The translations under genes were made by a program, and so were the position numbers. Of a stretch of 64,000 bases of DNA, positions 27,168-34,832 are shown one piece after another. Position 1 is the stretch's first letter; every line of letters starts with the position of its first letter. Under the pieces are notes generated by a model, which saw only the letters and a list, made by a program, of their open reading frames with translations, did no database searches and had not been told where the DNA came from. This stretch comes from JBCDIQ01 sp039024295 (GTDB lineage Bacteria; Bacteroidota; Bacteroidia; J057), in contig JBCDIQ010000001.1 of the NCBI GenBank assembly GCA_039024295.1, positions 1 to 64,000 on the forward strand. Direction: 5' to 3'.

Positions 27168-28061
27168 CTAAGCCTCCAGTGCATCGGCACCAGCAGCAAT
27201 TTCCAGGATTTCCTTGGTAATCGCAGCCTGACGGGCTTTGTTATAACTCAGTTTCAACGACTTCAGCAGCTCTTCTGCGTTCTCCGTTGCAGAGTCCATC
27301 GCCACCATTCGAGCACCTTGCTCAGCAGCGTTAGATTCCAGCACAGCACGAAAAAACTGAATCCGAAGAGAAGTAGGAATCAGGTTGGAAAGAATCTCTT
27401 CCCGATCTGGCTCAAAGATATAGTCAGCATTGACCGTATCTTTTTCCTCTTCCGAACCGTCTACAGACACGGGCAAGAAGTTCTCAACAATCCGGTTTTG
27501 CGCCATCACGTTTTTGAATTCATTGAAGCACAGGTAGACTTTGTCATAGGTCCCGGACTCAAACCCTTCGAATACCTCATCCACTAGCTGATTCGCTCGC
27601 TCAAAGGAAAGGTCTGACAGCACGTCATGTGCTTCACGATCCCCCAGAACATTGGCACCCCTTTTCTTAAAGAAGTCATAGCCTTTTCCACCTACACAAA
27701 TAAAATGCAGACGACCTTCAGCCATATCTGTAGAAAGGTTTTCGTCAATGAAACCGGTGACGTGCTTCAGGAGGTTAGCATTGAAAGGTCCCGCCAATCC
27801 ACGGTTAGAAGTAACCACGATCATGAGCGTATTTTTGACCTCACGCTGTTCAACCAGCTTGCTAGGGATCTCGGAAGGGTCCACAGAAGCAGTCACATTT
27901 CCGATGATTTCACGCAGTTTACCAGCATAGGGCCGCAATTGAATGATGCGGTCCTGGGCACGCCGTAGCTTTGCTGCAGACACCATCTTCATGGCCTTGG
28001 TCACCTGCTGGGTGCTCTTTACACTTTTGATACGTACACGTATCTCTTTTAAGTTTGCCAT
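27168..28061 (-). CDS. atpG: F1Fo ATP synthase gamma subunit
   Basis: The gamma subunit is the rotating central shaft of F1. The 297-residue protein has both terminal coiled-coil helices: MANLKEIRVRIKSVKSTQQVTKAMKMVSAAKLRRAQD at the start, and MVAMDSATENAEELLKSLKLSYNKARQAAITKEILEIAAGADAL at the end. The middle Rossmann-like domain has VVTSNRGLAGPFN. It is the last gene of the operon, 11 bp after atpA and just before the terminator. Length is normal. Confidence 0.98.
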   Translation of the reverse strand: MANLKEIRVRIKSVKSTQQVTKAMKMVSAAKLRRAQDRIIQLRPYAGKLREIIGNVTASVDPSEIPSKLVEQREVKNTLMIVVTSNRGLAGPFNANLLKHVTGFIDENLSTDMAEGRLHFICVGGKGYDFFKKRGANVLGDREAHDVLSDLSFERANQLVDEVFEGFESGTYDKVYLCFNEFKNVMAQNRIVENFLPVSVDGSEEEKDTVNADYIFEPDREEILSNLIPTSLRIQFFRAVLESNAAEQGARMVAMDSATENAEELLKSLKLSYNKARQAAITKEILEIAAGADALEA

Positions 28062-28072
28062 GGAAGACGGAA

Positions 28073-29653
28073 TTAAGAACTATAAGTAGCAGCTATTTCT
28101 TTGCACACCTTAGCAAGTACGTCTTGCTCAGCTTCGGTCCATTTCTGGGACTTGATGTTGTCCAGGGTATCCTTGTATTTAAGCTCAAGCTCCTGGACAA
28201 GGCGCTCTTCAAATTCATCTACATTGTCAACCGGAACGGTGTCCAGGTATCCTTTGGTACCCGCATAGATGATGGCTACCTGGTGCTCCACGCGAATAGG
28301 AGAATACTGCTTCTGAATCAGCAATTGTACCAGGCGACGACCACGATCCAGCTGACGCTGGGTGGCTTTGTCAAGGTCAGAACCGAAACGGGCAAAAGCT
28401 TCCAACTCACGGAACTGCGCTAAGTCCAGCTTCAACGTACCGGATACTTTCTTCATCGGCTTAATCTGAGCAGACCCCCCCACACGAGATACGGAGATAC
28501 CTACGTTAATCGCAGGACGTACCCCAGAGTTAAAGAGGTTGGACTCCAGGAATATCTGACCGTCGGTAATCGAAATTACGTTGGTTGGGATATAGGCAGA
28601 TACGTCCCCTTCCTGTGTTTCAATGATCGGAAGGGCTGTCAGGGACCCGCCACCTTTGATCATGCCTTTGAGAGATTCAGGCACGTCATTCATTTGCTGG
28701 GCAATGCCATCATCTTCGATAACCTTAGCCGCACGCTCCAACAGACGGGAGTGCAAGTAGAATACGTCACCAGGATATGCTTCACGACCCGGAGGACGAC
28801 GCAGCAAGAGGGAAACCTCGCGGTATGCAACGGCCTGCTTGGACAAGTCGTCAAATACCACCAATGCGGGTCGACCCGTATCGCGGAAGAACTCACCAAT
28901 GGCAGCACCAGCAAATGGGGCAAAGTACTGAAGGGGAGAGGGTGCAGAAGCGGGAGCTGCAACAATGGTTGTGTATGGCATCGCGCCACGGTCTTCCAGG
29001 GCTTTTACTACCTGGGCAACAGTGGAGGCTTTCTGGCCAGAAACCACATAGATACAATATACTGGCTCGCCTGCTTCGTAAAATTCTTTCTGGTTGATGA
29101 TGGTGTCCAGGGCAATGGCGGTTTTACCAGTTGAACGGTCACCAATGATCAATTCCCGCTGACCACGGCCAATGGGGATCATAGAGTCAATTGCCTTGAT
29201 ACCTGTTTGGAGGGGCTCGGCTACCGGCTGACGGAAGATTACCCCAGGAGCTTTACGCTCGTAAGGCATCTCATATAATTCCCCGGTAATGGGGCCTTTT
29301 CCATCAATAGGCTCTCCAAGAGGGTTAATTACCCGGCCTAGCAGGCCTTCTCCTACAGAGAGAGAAGCAATCTGTCCGGTACGCTTTACGGTATCACCTT
29401 CTTTAATGCCCTCACCGTCTCCAAACAATACCGCACCTACGTTGTCCTCTTCAAGGTTCAATACCATCCCTTTCAATCCGGTACTGAATTCGATCAATTC
29501 ACCAGCCTGTACTTGTGTCAGGCCATAAATACGGGCGATACCGTCACCGATTTGCAATACGGTACCTACCTCCTCTAGTTCTGCTGCTGATTTCACGTTT
29601 GAGAGCTGCTCTCTCAAAATCGCAGAAACCTCATCTGGTTTTACGACTGCCAT
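28073..29653 (-). CDS. atpA: F1Fo ATP synthase alpha subunit
   Basis: The alpha subunit forms the noncatalytic nucleotide sites of the F1 hexamer. At 526 residues it is of normal length with Walker [12 protein letters not shown], the motif [16 protein letters not shown] and the family signature [17 protein letters not shown] near residue 370, including the conserved arginine finger. The N-terminal crown and the C-terminal helical domain ([22 protein letters not shown]) are present. Gaps are 31 bp to atpH and 11 bp to atpG. The beta subunit gene is not in this operon. Confidence 0.98.
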   Translation of the reverse strand: MAVVKPDEVSAILREQLSNVKSAAELEEVGTVLQIGDGIARIYGLTQVQAGELIEFSTGLKGMVLNLEEDNVGAVLFGDGEGIKEGDTVKRTGQIASLSVGEGLLGRVINPLGEPIDGKGPITGELYEMPYERKAPGVIFRQPVAEPLQTGIKAIDSMIPIGRGQRELIIGDRSTGKTAIALDTIINQKEFYEAGEPVYCIYVVSGQKASTVAQVVKALEDRGAMPYTTIVAAPASAPSPLQYFAPFAGAAIGEFFRDTGRPALVVFDDLSKQAVAYREVSLLLRRPPGREAYPGDVFYLHSRLLERAAKVIEDDGIAQQMNDVPESLKGMIKGGGSLTALPIIETQEGDVSAYIPTNVISITDGQIFLESNLFNSGVRPAINVGISVSRVGGSAQIKPMKKVSGTLKLDLAQFRELEAFARFGSDLDKATQRQLDRGRRLVQLLIQKQYSPIRVEHQVAIIYAGTKGYLDTVPVDNVDEFEERLVQELELKYKDTLDNIKSQKWTEAEQDVLAKVCKEIAATYSS

Positions 29654-29684
29654 GATAAATATTCTTTAGAAAAATTGAGGGTCA

Positions 29685-30245
29685 TTAATATGTACGAACA
29701 AAGGTGTTCTTGCTAAATTCTTGTTTGAGTTGCTGGAGAGAAGAAGCCACGCTGCCATCAAACAGCCGGTCACCTACCTGGAGGACAAAACCTCCGATAA
29801 GAGCTGGGTCTACTTCCACTTCTACCTCAAAGGAATCTCCAGTTTGTGATTCAACCGCAGATTTTATCTTTTCAACCTGTGCGGCATCCAGGGGAACAGC
29901 ACTTGTGAGCTTACCGCGGCGGATGTGCTTCTCTATATCGTATAGATCCAGGAATGACTTAGAGATATATCCTAAGTACTGTTCCCGGCCTTTTCGAAGC
30001 ACAATGTCTACGAGGTACTCAGACATTTGGGACTTGAACTTGCCTTTGAAGAGTTGCTCCACCACGGCCTTTTTCTTGGCGGGAGGAATAACCGGACTCT
30101 TCAGCATCGAGGCAAAATCCCTGCTGGTTTTGTTGAGGTCATGCACCATTTGCATGTCATCTCGTACTTCTTCGAGCAGGTCCTTCTCTTTGGCTAGGCC
30201 AAAAATGGATTTCGCGTAGCGGTAACCAATTCGATCTTCTACCAT
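29685..30245 (-). CDS. atpH: F1Fo ATP synthase delta subunit
   Basis: The delta subunit joins the top of F1 to the peripheral stalk. The 186-residue protein has the six-helix N-terminal domain (GYRYAKSIFGLAKEKDLLEEVRDDMQMV, then FASMLKSPVIPPAKKKAVVEQLF) and the C-terminal domain with EVEVDPALIGGFVLQVGDRLFDGSV, the family signature. Position between atpF and atpA is the standard order. Confidence 0.96.
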   Translation of the reverse strand: MVEDRIGYRYAKSIFGLAKEKDLLEEVRDDMQMVHDLNKTSRDFASMLKSPVIPPAKKKAVVEQLFKGKFKSQMSEYLVDIVLRKGREQYLGYISKSFLDLYDIEKHIRRGKLTSAVPLDAAQVEKIKSAVESQTGDSFEVEVEVDPALIGGFVLQVGDRLFDGSVASSLQQLKQEFSKNTFVRTY

Positions 30246-30262
30246 AATCCTAAAAATTGGGC

Positions 30263-30772
30263 CTAGCCGGCAGGTGTAAGGTCATTGCTAAGTTCCGAGA
30301 TCAGTTGCTCAGCAAAGCTGGACTGCTCGGCTTTATTGGTCAATTCGCGCCGAAGTACCTGCTCAGCCACTTCGATGGCAAGGCGTCCGGATTCATTCTT
30401 GATCTCGGTAAGTGCCTTCATTTTTTCTGCTTCAATTTGCTGCTTGGCCTTTTCCAGCTCTTTGCCTGCAGCGTCTGAAGCTTCATCGCGGGCTTTGGTT
30501 ATGATCTGATCGCGCATCTGGGCGGCCTCACGTAGCATGGAGTCCTTTTCGGCACGAGCCTCCTGAAGCAATGCTTCGTTCTGTGACTGGAGCTTCTCCA
30601 TCTCTTCACGGGCGCGCTGGGCTTCCTGCAAAGAATTTTCAATGGAATCTTCCCGCTCGCGGAGGGCGTTCAGGATAGGCTTCCAGGCATATGTACGAAG
30701 AATCAGGAAAAAGGCCAGAAACAGGATAGACGTCCAGAAAAAGAGGCCTAACTGTGGGGATACTATTTCCAT
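30263..30772 (-). CDS. atpF: F1Fo ATP synthase b subunit
   Basis: The b subunit is the peripheral stalk. In 169 residues there is one N-terminal membrane helix (LFFWTSILFLAFFLILRTYAWKPI) and then a long charged coiled coil (REREDSIENSLQEAQRAREEMEKLQSQNE and onward) that dimerises and binds delta. It follows atpE after a 99-bp gap that holds a terminator-like hairpin, and precedes atpH by 17 bp. Confidence 0.96.
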   Translation of the reverse strand: MEIVSPQLGLFFWTSILFLAFFLILRTYAWKPILNALREREDSIENSLQEAQRAREEMEKLQSQNEALLQEARAEKDSMLREAAQMRDQIITKARDEASDAAGKELEKAKQQIEAEKMKALTEIKNESGRLAIEVAEQVLRRELTNKAEQSSFAEQLISELSNDLTPAG

Positions 30773-30826
30773 TGAATGATTATTAGGTCGTGAAAATTAG
30801 GTTCAACATTGGGCTATACTTCACCA

Positions 30827-30871
30827 ATAAAAAGCAGGGAAGCCAGGGCATTCCCCCGGCTTTCCACTTGC

Positions 30872-30873
<2 letters not shown>
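30827..30873 (-). terminator. Terminator-like hairpin between atpE and atpF
   Basis: On the minus strand, directly after the atpE stop, GGAAAGCC (30858-30865) pairs with GGCTTCC (30838-30844) with one bulge. Further GC pairs lie inside, and a possible outer stem (30832-30836 with 30869-30873) reaches into the atpE stop. The sequence CTGCTTTTTATT follows. It looks like a weak intrinsic terminator or an mRNA 3'-end stabiliser inside the operon. Confidence 0.5.
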
Positions 30874-31189
<316 letters not shown>

Positions 31190-31258
31190 TTACTTTGATT
31201 TTCCCAAACAAATCATCTTTCAGACCGAGGAAAAACAAGCTAATCGCTCACAAAAAAC

Positions 31259-32440
31259 TTAGTGGTGGTCGTCGTGGGTTTCCATTGCCTGTCCCATGAA
31301 CACGGCAGTCAACAGACAGAATACATACGCCTGCACAATTCCCACAATCACCTCTAGACACAAGATTCCGATGTAGAATATGATGGTCAATGGAGAGATG
31401 CCAAACGCACCTGCAAGGTTGGTACCACCTTCTCCCATGATGAAGATCAAGCATACCAATGCAAGCAACATGAAGTGACCAGCAGAGATATTCGCAAACA
31501 AACGAATCATCAGGGCTATCGGCTTGATAAACATCCCAAAGATTTCAATTGGGGTGATAATCGCCCACATCACAGGAGGTACCCCTGGCATGGCAAACAT
31601 GTGCTGCCAGTAATCCTTGGTTCCATTAATCTGAATCAGAATAAACGAGAACAATGCCAAAGTAAAGGTGATGGAGATGTTTCCCATGATGTTGGAGTTG
31701 AACGGGGTCATCCCCAACAAATTGGCAAACCATATAAAGAAAAACAGGGTCAGCAGGTAAGGCGTGTACGCATCTGCTTTCTTTCCAAGGTAAGTTCTTG
31801 CGATTTCGTCACGGACGAAGATCACGAAAGGCTCGAAGAAGGATTGAACGCCCTTTGGCGCTTTTCCTCTGTTCTTGGCATATCCCTTGGCAACTTGTAA
31901 GAAGATCAGTGCCAACACTAATAGCACCAAAAACATCTGAACCACCGTTTTTGTCGGAGAGAAGTCCCATGCTTTTTCACCTATGATGGTTTCAGCATAT
32001 TCTCCGTATGCATGTCCATGTGGATGGTAGCCCCAAGTTTCGGCATCATAAGAGGCACCGGATGCTAAATGGTAAGGCTTCTCGTGGTAAACCACGTATT
32101 TCCTACTTTTCAGCAGGGCTTCGGTGCTGCCAAAAAACTCTACACCATGCTCCGAGGAATAAAACAACCAAGGAAGGTGGAGGGCAACAGGTTTGTACAC
32201 CTTATTTCCATTCGCATCCGTGGAGGGAAAATCGGTGATGTGCCAGTCATGGGAATCCATAACGTGGTGCATCATCGTTTCACCGGCATTGAATTTTTCT
32301 TCATGATGGGTTGCATCGTGAGCGTGATCAGCTTGCTCATGATGGGATTCACCATGATCTTGCCCATCGTGTTGGGCGTAGGAGGATGGAAGGAAAATCA
32401 GGCTGCAGAGGATGAGGAGGAGGGTAGAAAGTCTGTTCAT
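31259..32440 (-). CDS. atpB: F1Fo ATP synthase a subunit with His-rich N-terminus
   Basis: Subunit a provides the ion half-channels against the c ring. The family core is complete, with the essential Arg in KPIALMIRLFANISAGHF and the late helix GIVQAYVFCLLTAVFM. The protein is long (393 residues from ATG 32440) because the membrane core is preceded by a signal peptide (LSTLLLILCSLIFLPSSYAQ) and a ~130-residue periplasmic segment. This starts HDGQDHGESHHEQADHAHDA and is very rich in His, Asp and Glu. Such extensions are known in Bacteroidota AtpB. ATG 32440 is chosen over 32458 because it gives a proper signal peptide. Confidence 0.95.
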   Translation of the reverse strand: MNRLSTLLLILCSLIFLPSSYAQHDGQDHGESHHEQADHAHDATHHEEKFNAGETMMHHVMDSHDWHITDFPSTDANGNKVYKPVALHLPWLFYSSEHGVEFFGSTEALLKSRKYVVYHEKPYHLASGASYDAETWGYHPHGHAYGEYAETIIGEKAWDFSPTKTVVQMFLVLLVLALIFLQVAKGYAKNRGKAPKGVQSFFEPFVIFVRDEIARTYLGKKADAYTPYLLTLFFFIWFANLLGMTPFNSNIMGNISITFTLALFSFILIQINGTKDYWQHMFAMPGVPPVMWAIITPIEIFGMFIKPIALMIRLFANISAGHFMLLALVCLIFIMGEGGTNLAGAFGISPLTIIFYIGILCLEVIVGIVQAYVFCLLTAVFMGQAMETHDDHH

Positions 32441-32469
32441 CGCAACCATAAAAATCAATTATGTAAAAG

Positions 32470-32862
32470 CTATGTTTTCTGCTTTGGATTTGCTCGCAAG
32501 TTATACATTAAAGCACTAACTTCAAATATGGTGAAAATAAGATATATAATAAAATAGCCTACGACATAAGAACTAATCCCGTCCTTAAAGGAAAGTGCTA
32601 CCACCGCTACACTTAAAAGTCCAAGGCCCATTTTGGCTAGCATACCTGTGAACAAATAATTGAGAAATTTCTTGGGATCCCGTTCAAGCCCCCGGGCTAC
32701 AACCAGATAGGAAACGATCGTGCTGAGCGCACCGATTGCCACCGCGAGTATGAGCAGGCTTGGATAATAGGTAGCCAGAAAGCCATCTCGAAACAGCCAG
32801 ATAAGTGCTGAAAAAAGAATGGAGGAGGTGAGAATGAGGGCAAAAAAGACAGAGGACTTCAT
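32470..32862 (-). CDS. Four-helix membrane protein in the atp operon (AtpI-like)
   Basis: A 130-residue protein with four predicted membrane helices (FFALILTSSILFSALIWLF, LLILAVAIGALSTIVSYLVV, MGLGLLSVAVVALSF, VVGYFIIYLIFTIFEVSAL). Its place between the atpZ-like gene (5 bp) and atpB (11 bp), its size and its topology match AtpI, which assists c-ring assembly and may carry magnesium or calcium. The sequence is divergent, so this is a context-based call. Confidence 0.65.
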   Translation of the reverse strand: MKSSVFFALILTSSILFSALIWLFRDGFLATYYPSLLILAVAIGALSTIVSYLVVARGLERDPKKFLNYLFTGMLAKMGLGLLSVAVVALSFKDGISSYVVGYFIIYLIFTIFEVSALMYNLRANPKQKT

Positions 32863-32867
32863 AAGAC

Positions 32868-33080
32868 TTACTGCTTATTACCGCCCATGGTTTTTACCAT
32901 AAGGTAAATAGCGGTCGCGCAGCCAAACAGGGAAAGTCCCAGCACAAACCAGGGCTTTTCAGTTTCAAATTTTTGATCTAACATATACCCTCCTCCAGCC
33001 CCTACCAACACACATGCGAGCATTTCCAGGCCCAGTGTGGTGTATTTTAAATAAGGTCCGAAGGGGCTATTACCTGCCAT
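32868..33080 (-). CDS. AtpZ/AtpI family small membrane protein
   Basis: A 70-residue protein with two helices (GLEMLACVLVGAGGGYMLDQKF and PWFVLGLSLFGCATAIYLMVKTM), the DUF/AtpZ pattern with the GGGYMLDxKF signature. In Bacteroidota and others the AtpZ-AtpI pair heads the ATP synthase operon and is involved in assembly or in magnesium supply. It overlaps nothing and lies 5 bp before the AtpI-like gene. Confidence 0.8.
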   Translation of the reverse strand: MAGNSPFGPYLKYTTLGLEMLACVLVGAGGGYMLDQKFETEKPWFVLGLSLFGCATAIYLMVKTMGGNKQ

Positions 33081-33142
33081 GGGTTAGGATTTGAAAAGGG
33101 GGTTGACCTAAGGCCAATTCCCCTTTAAAAAGATTTTGGGAA

Positions 33143-33670
33143 CTAGCCGGCCCGGTTCACTTTCTGGTTAGGCATCCCTGGCTTGTTTCCTGTATTTTGA
33201 TTGTTGGGACGATTGTTCTGGTTTTTGTTCTGGTTCTTGGAAAGGAGGTCGTTGGCACCTTGAGGCTTTCTTTTCAAGATCTCCTGTGCGGCCTCACCCA
33301 TTTTACAGCTACCTGTAAAAATGGCTCCCATTTGTACCACCAGTTTCTGGGTGAAAATATCGCCGTACACCTTGGACGACTTGTCCAACTGCAACAACTC
33401 CCGGGTGATTACATTTCCTTTGATTTCACCTTCGATGGTAGCATTGCGAGCATCTACGCTTCCTTCAATGTACCCTGTACCGCTTACGACCAGCTTGGAA
33501 TTACACACCAACGTGCCAATCACCTTGCCTTCGATTCGCATGTCGCCTTCTGCGTTGATGTTGCCCACAACCACAGTACCCGCGGCAATGTTGTTCCAAG
33601 TCTTGTCATTTCCTTTTGAAGAACTGGAAGAAGGTCGTGAGCTGGTTTCGTTTGATTTATTTCCGAACAT
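33143..33670 (-). CDS. Bactofilin (polymer-forming cytoskeletal protein)
   Basis: A 175-residue bactofilin. The central beta-helix core (about 30-125) is plain in repeats such as GTVVVGNINAEGDMRIEGKVIGTLVCNSKLVVSGTGYIEGSVDARNATIEGEIKGNV. It is flanked by a Ser-rich N-tail (SSRPSSSSSKGN) and a Asn/Gln-rich C-tail (NQNKNQNNRPNNQNTGNK). Bactofilins polymerise without nucleotides and organise cell-wall enzymes. The adjacent M23 peptidase is a typical partner. It precedes the atp genes by 62 bp and may share their transcript. Confidence 0.93.
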   Translation of the reverse strand: MFGNKSNETSSRPSSSSSKGNDKTWNNIAAGTVVVGNINAEGDMRIEGKVIGTLVCNSKLVVSGTGYIEGSVDARNATIEGEIKGNVITRELLQLDKSSKVYGDIFTQKLVVQMGAIFTGSCKMGEAAQEILKRKPQGANDLLSKNQNKNQNNRPNNQNTGNKPGMPNQKVNRAG

Positions 33671-33789
33671 AATTACAACGGTGTTTCAGATGAGTATGGG
33701 TTGTTTAAGAATTAAAACAGGGTTACACGTTGGATATCAATATTTGAGGTTCAATTTGGACAATGGTTAGCTGAAAATCAACTTTAACC

Positions 33790-34719
33790 CTATAATCCCT
33801 TGTAGTAGGTCATCGGGTCTACAGGCCGCCCCTGGTACCATAGCTCGAAATGCAGGTGAGGGCCACTGGAATTTTCCCCGGTATTGCCAATGACAGCCAC
33901 ACCTTCTCCGGCAAGGACAATGTCCCCAACCCTGGCAAGCAGGCGGCTGTTGTGCTTGTAAAAGGTTAAAATACCTTGTTGATTGGCCAGGCCAATTACA
34001 TGGCCGTCCTTTTCGGAGTATTCTGCATAGATGACACGGCCATCGGTGGCCGCCATCACCATGGCTCCTTCATCCGCTACAATATCTACGCCGTAATGGC
34101 CTTTTTCCATATTAAAAGGTGCTCGAATCTCACCACTTATGGGAGGATATAGGTTGAGCAGGGCTTGTGCGGGAGAGCTGGGAGATACCCCAACCGGGTT
34201 GTTCACATATACAATCTTTACCGGTGCAGGTGCTTCCTGCACTTCTGCAGCCGGAGGTTGAGCCGGCGGGTCATTAGAGGCTTCATCTTCAATTTCGACA
34301 TTGGTATTGGAAACAACTGGCGCGTTTTGCGCCTGGATCAGGCTGTCATTGGTGATGATCCTGAGCCTTGCTAGCATGCTGTCATCCAGGCGGCCACCCA
34401 TCCGAAGGAAGCTCAACACCAGGGAGTCACGCTGCTCCACCTGGGTGGTCATCATCTCTAGTTGCTGCTGCATTTCCCGTACCTGAACTTCATATTGAGG
34501 GTTTAGGTAACCTGGAATCTGCTCTCGAATGGAAGGGGTAAAAACAATCAGGCTGGCAGTACCTCCTATGATGCCCACCAATAGCACCAATGCAACCAAA
34601 ACCACTGAAATGGGTTTAATTAAGTATTGCCTGCGTTGTGAAAGCGTCTCATTATCAATGAATGAAACACGATACACCCGGCTCAACGTTTGTTTCAGGT
34701 AAGCAAAAAGGGCTTTCAT
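33790..34719 (-). CDS. M23 (LytM) endopeptidase linked to bactofilin
   Basis: A 309-residue membrane-bound peptidoglycan endopeptidase. A ~37-residue basic cytoplasmic tail (LSRVYRVSFIDNETLSQRRQYLIKP) leads to a membrane helix (ISVVLVALVLLVGIIGGTASLIVF) and a coiled coil (YEVQVREMQQQLEMMTTQVEQRD). After a Pro-rich linker comes the M23 domain with zinc ligands in GHYGVDIV (H, D) and GPHLHFELW (H-x-H). This layout matches LmdC-type peptidases whose cytoplasmic tail binds bactofilin, and the bactofilin gene lies directly downstream. The residues look catalytically complete. Confidence 0.92.
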   Translation of the reverse strand: MKALFAYLKQTLSRVYRVSFIDNETLSQRRQYLIKPISVVLVALVLLVGIIGGTASLIVFTPSIREQIPGYLNPQYEVQVREMQQQLEMMTTQVEQRDSLVLSFLRMGGRLDDSMLARLRIITNDSLIQAQNAPVVSNTNVEIEDEASNDPPAQPPAAEVQEAPAPVKIVYVNNPVGVSPSSPAQALLNLYPPISGEIRAPFNMEKGHYGVDIVADEGAMVMAATDGRVIYAEYSEKDGHVIGLANQQGILTFYKHNSRLLARVGDIVLAGEGVAVIGNTGENSSGPHLHFELWYQGRPVDPMTYYKGL

Positions 34720-34784
34720 GGGTACGTAAAACCTGATCTAAGATTTGGGAGAATTAATGACACGTTTTTCAACTGCAGAATGAA

Positions 34785-34792
34785 TATATTTG
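34785..34792 (+). promoter_or_regulatory. TATATTTG -7 box before the SprE/PorW-like gene
   Basis: An exact TAnnTTTG match 40 bp before ATG 34833, in the divergent gap with the M23 gene. A T-rich stretch at 34765-34770 could be a poor -33 element. Confidence 0.4.
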
Positions 34793-34832
34793 CTTCTGCA
34801 AATCATTCAGCTGAACAAAGTGTATCTACCCT

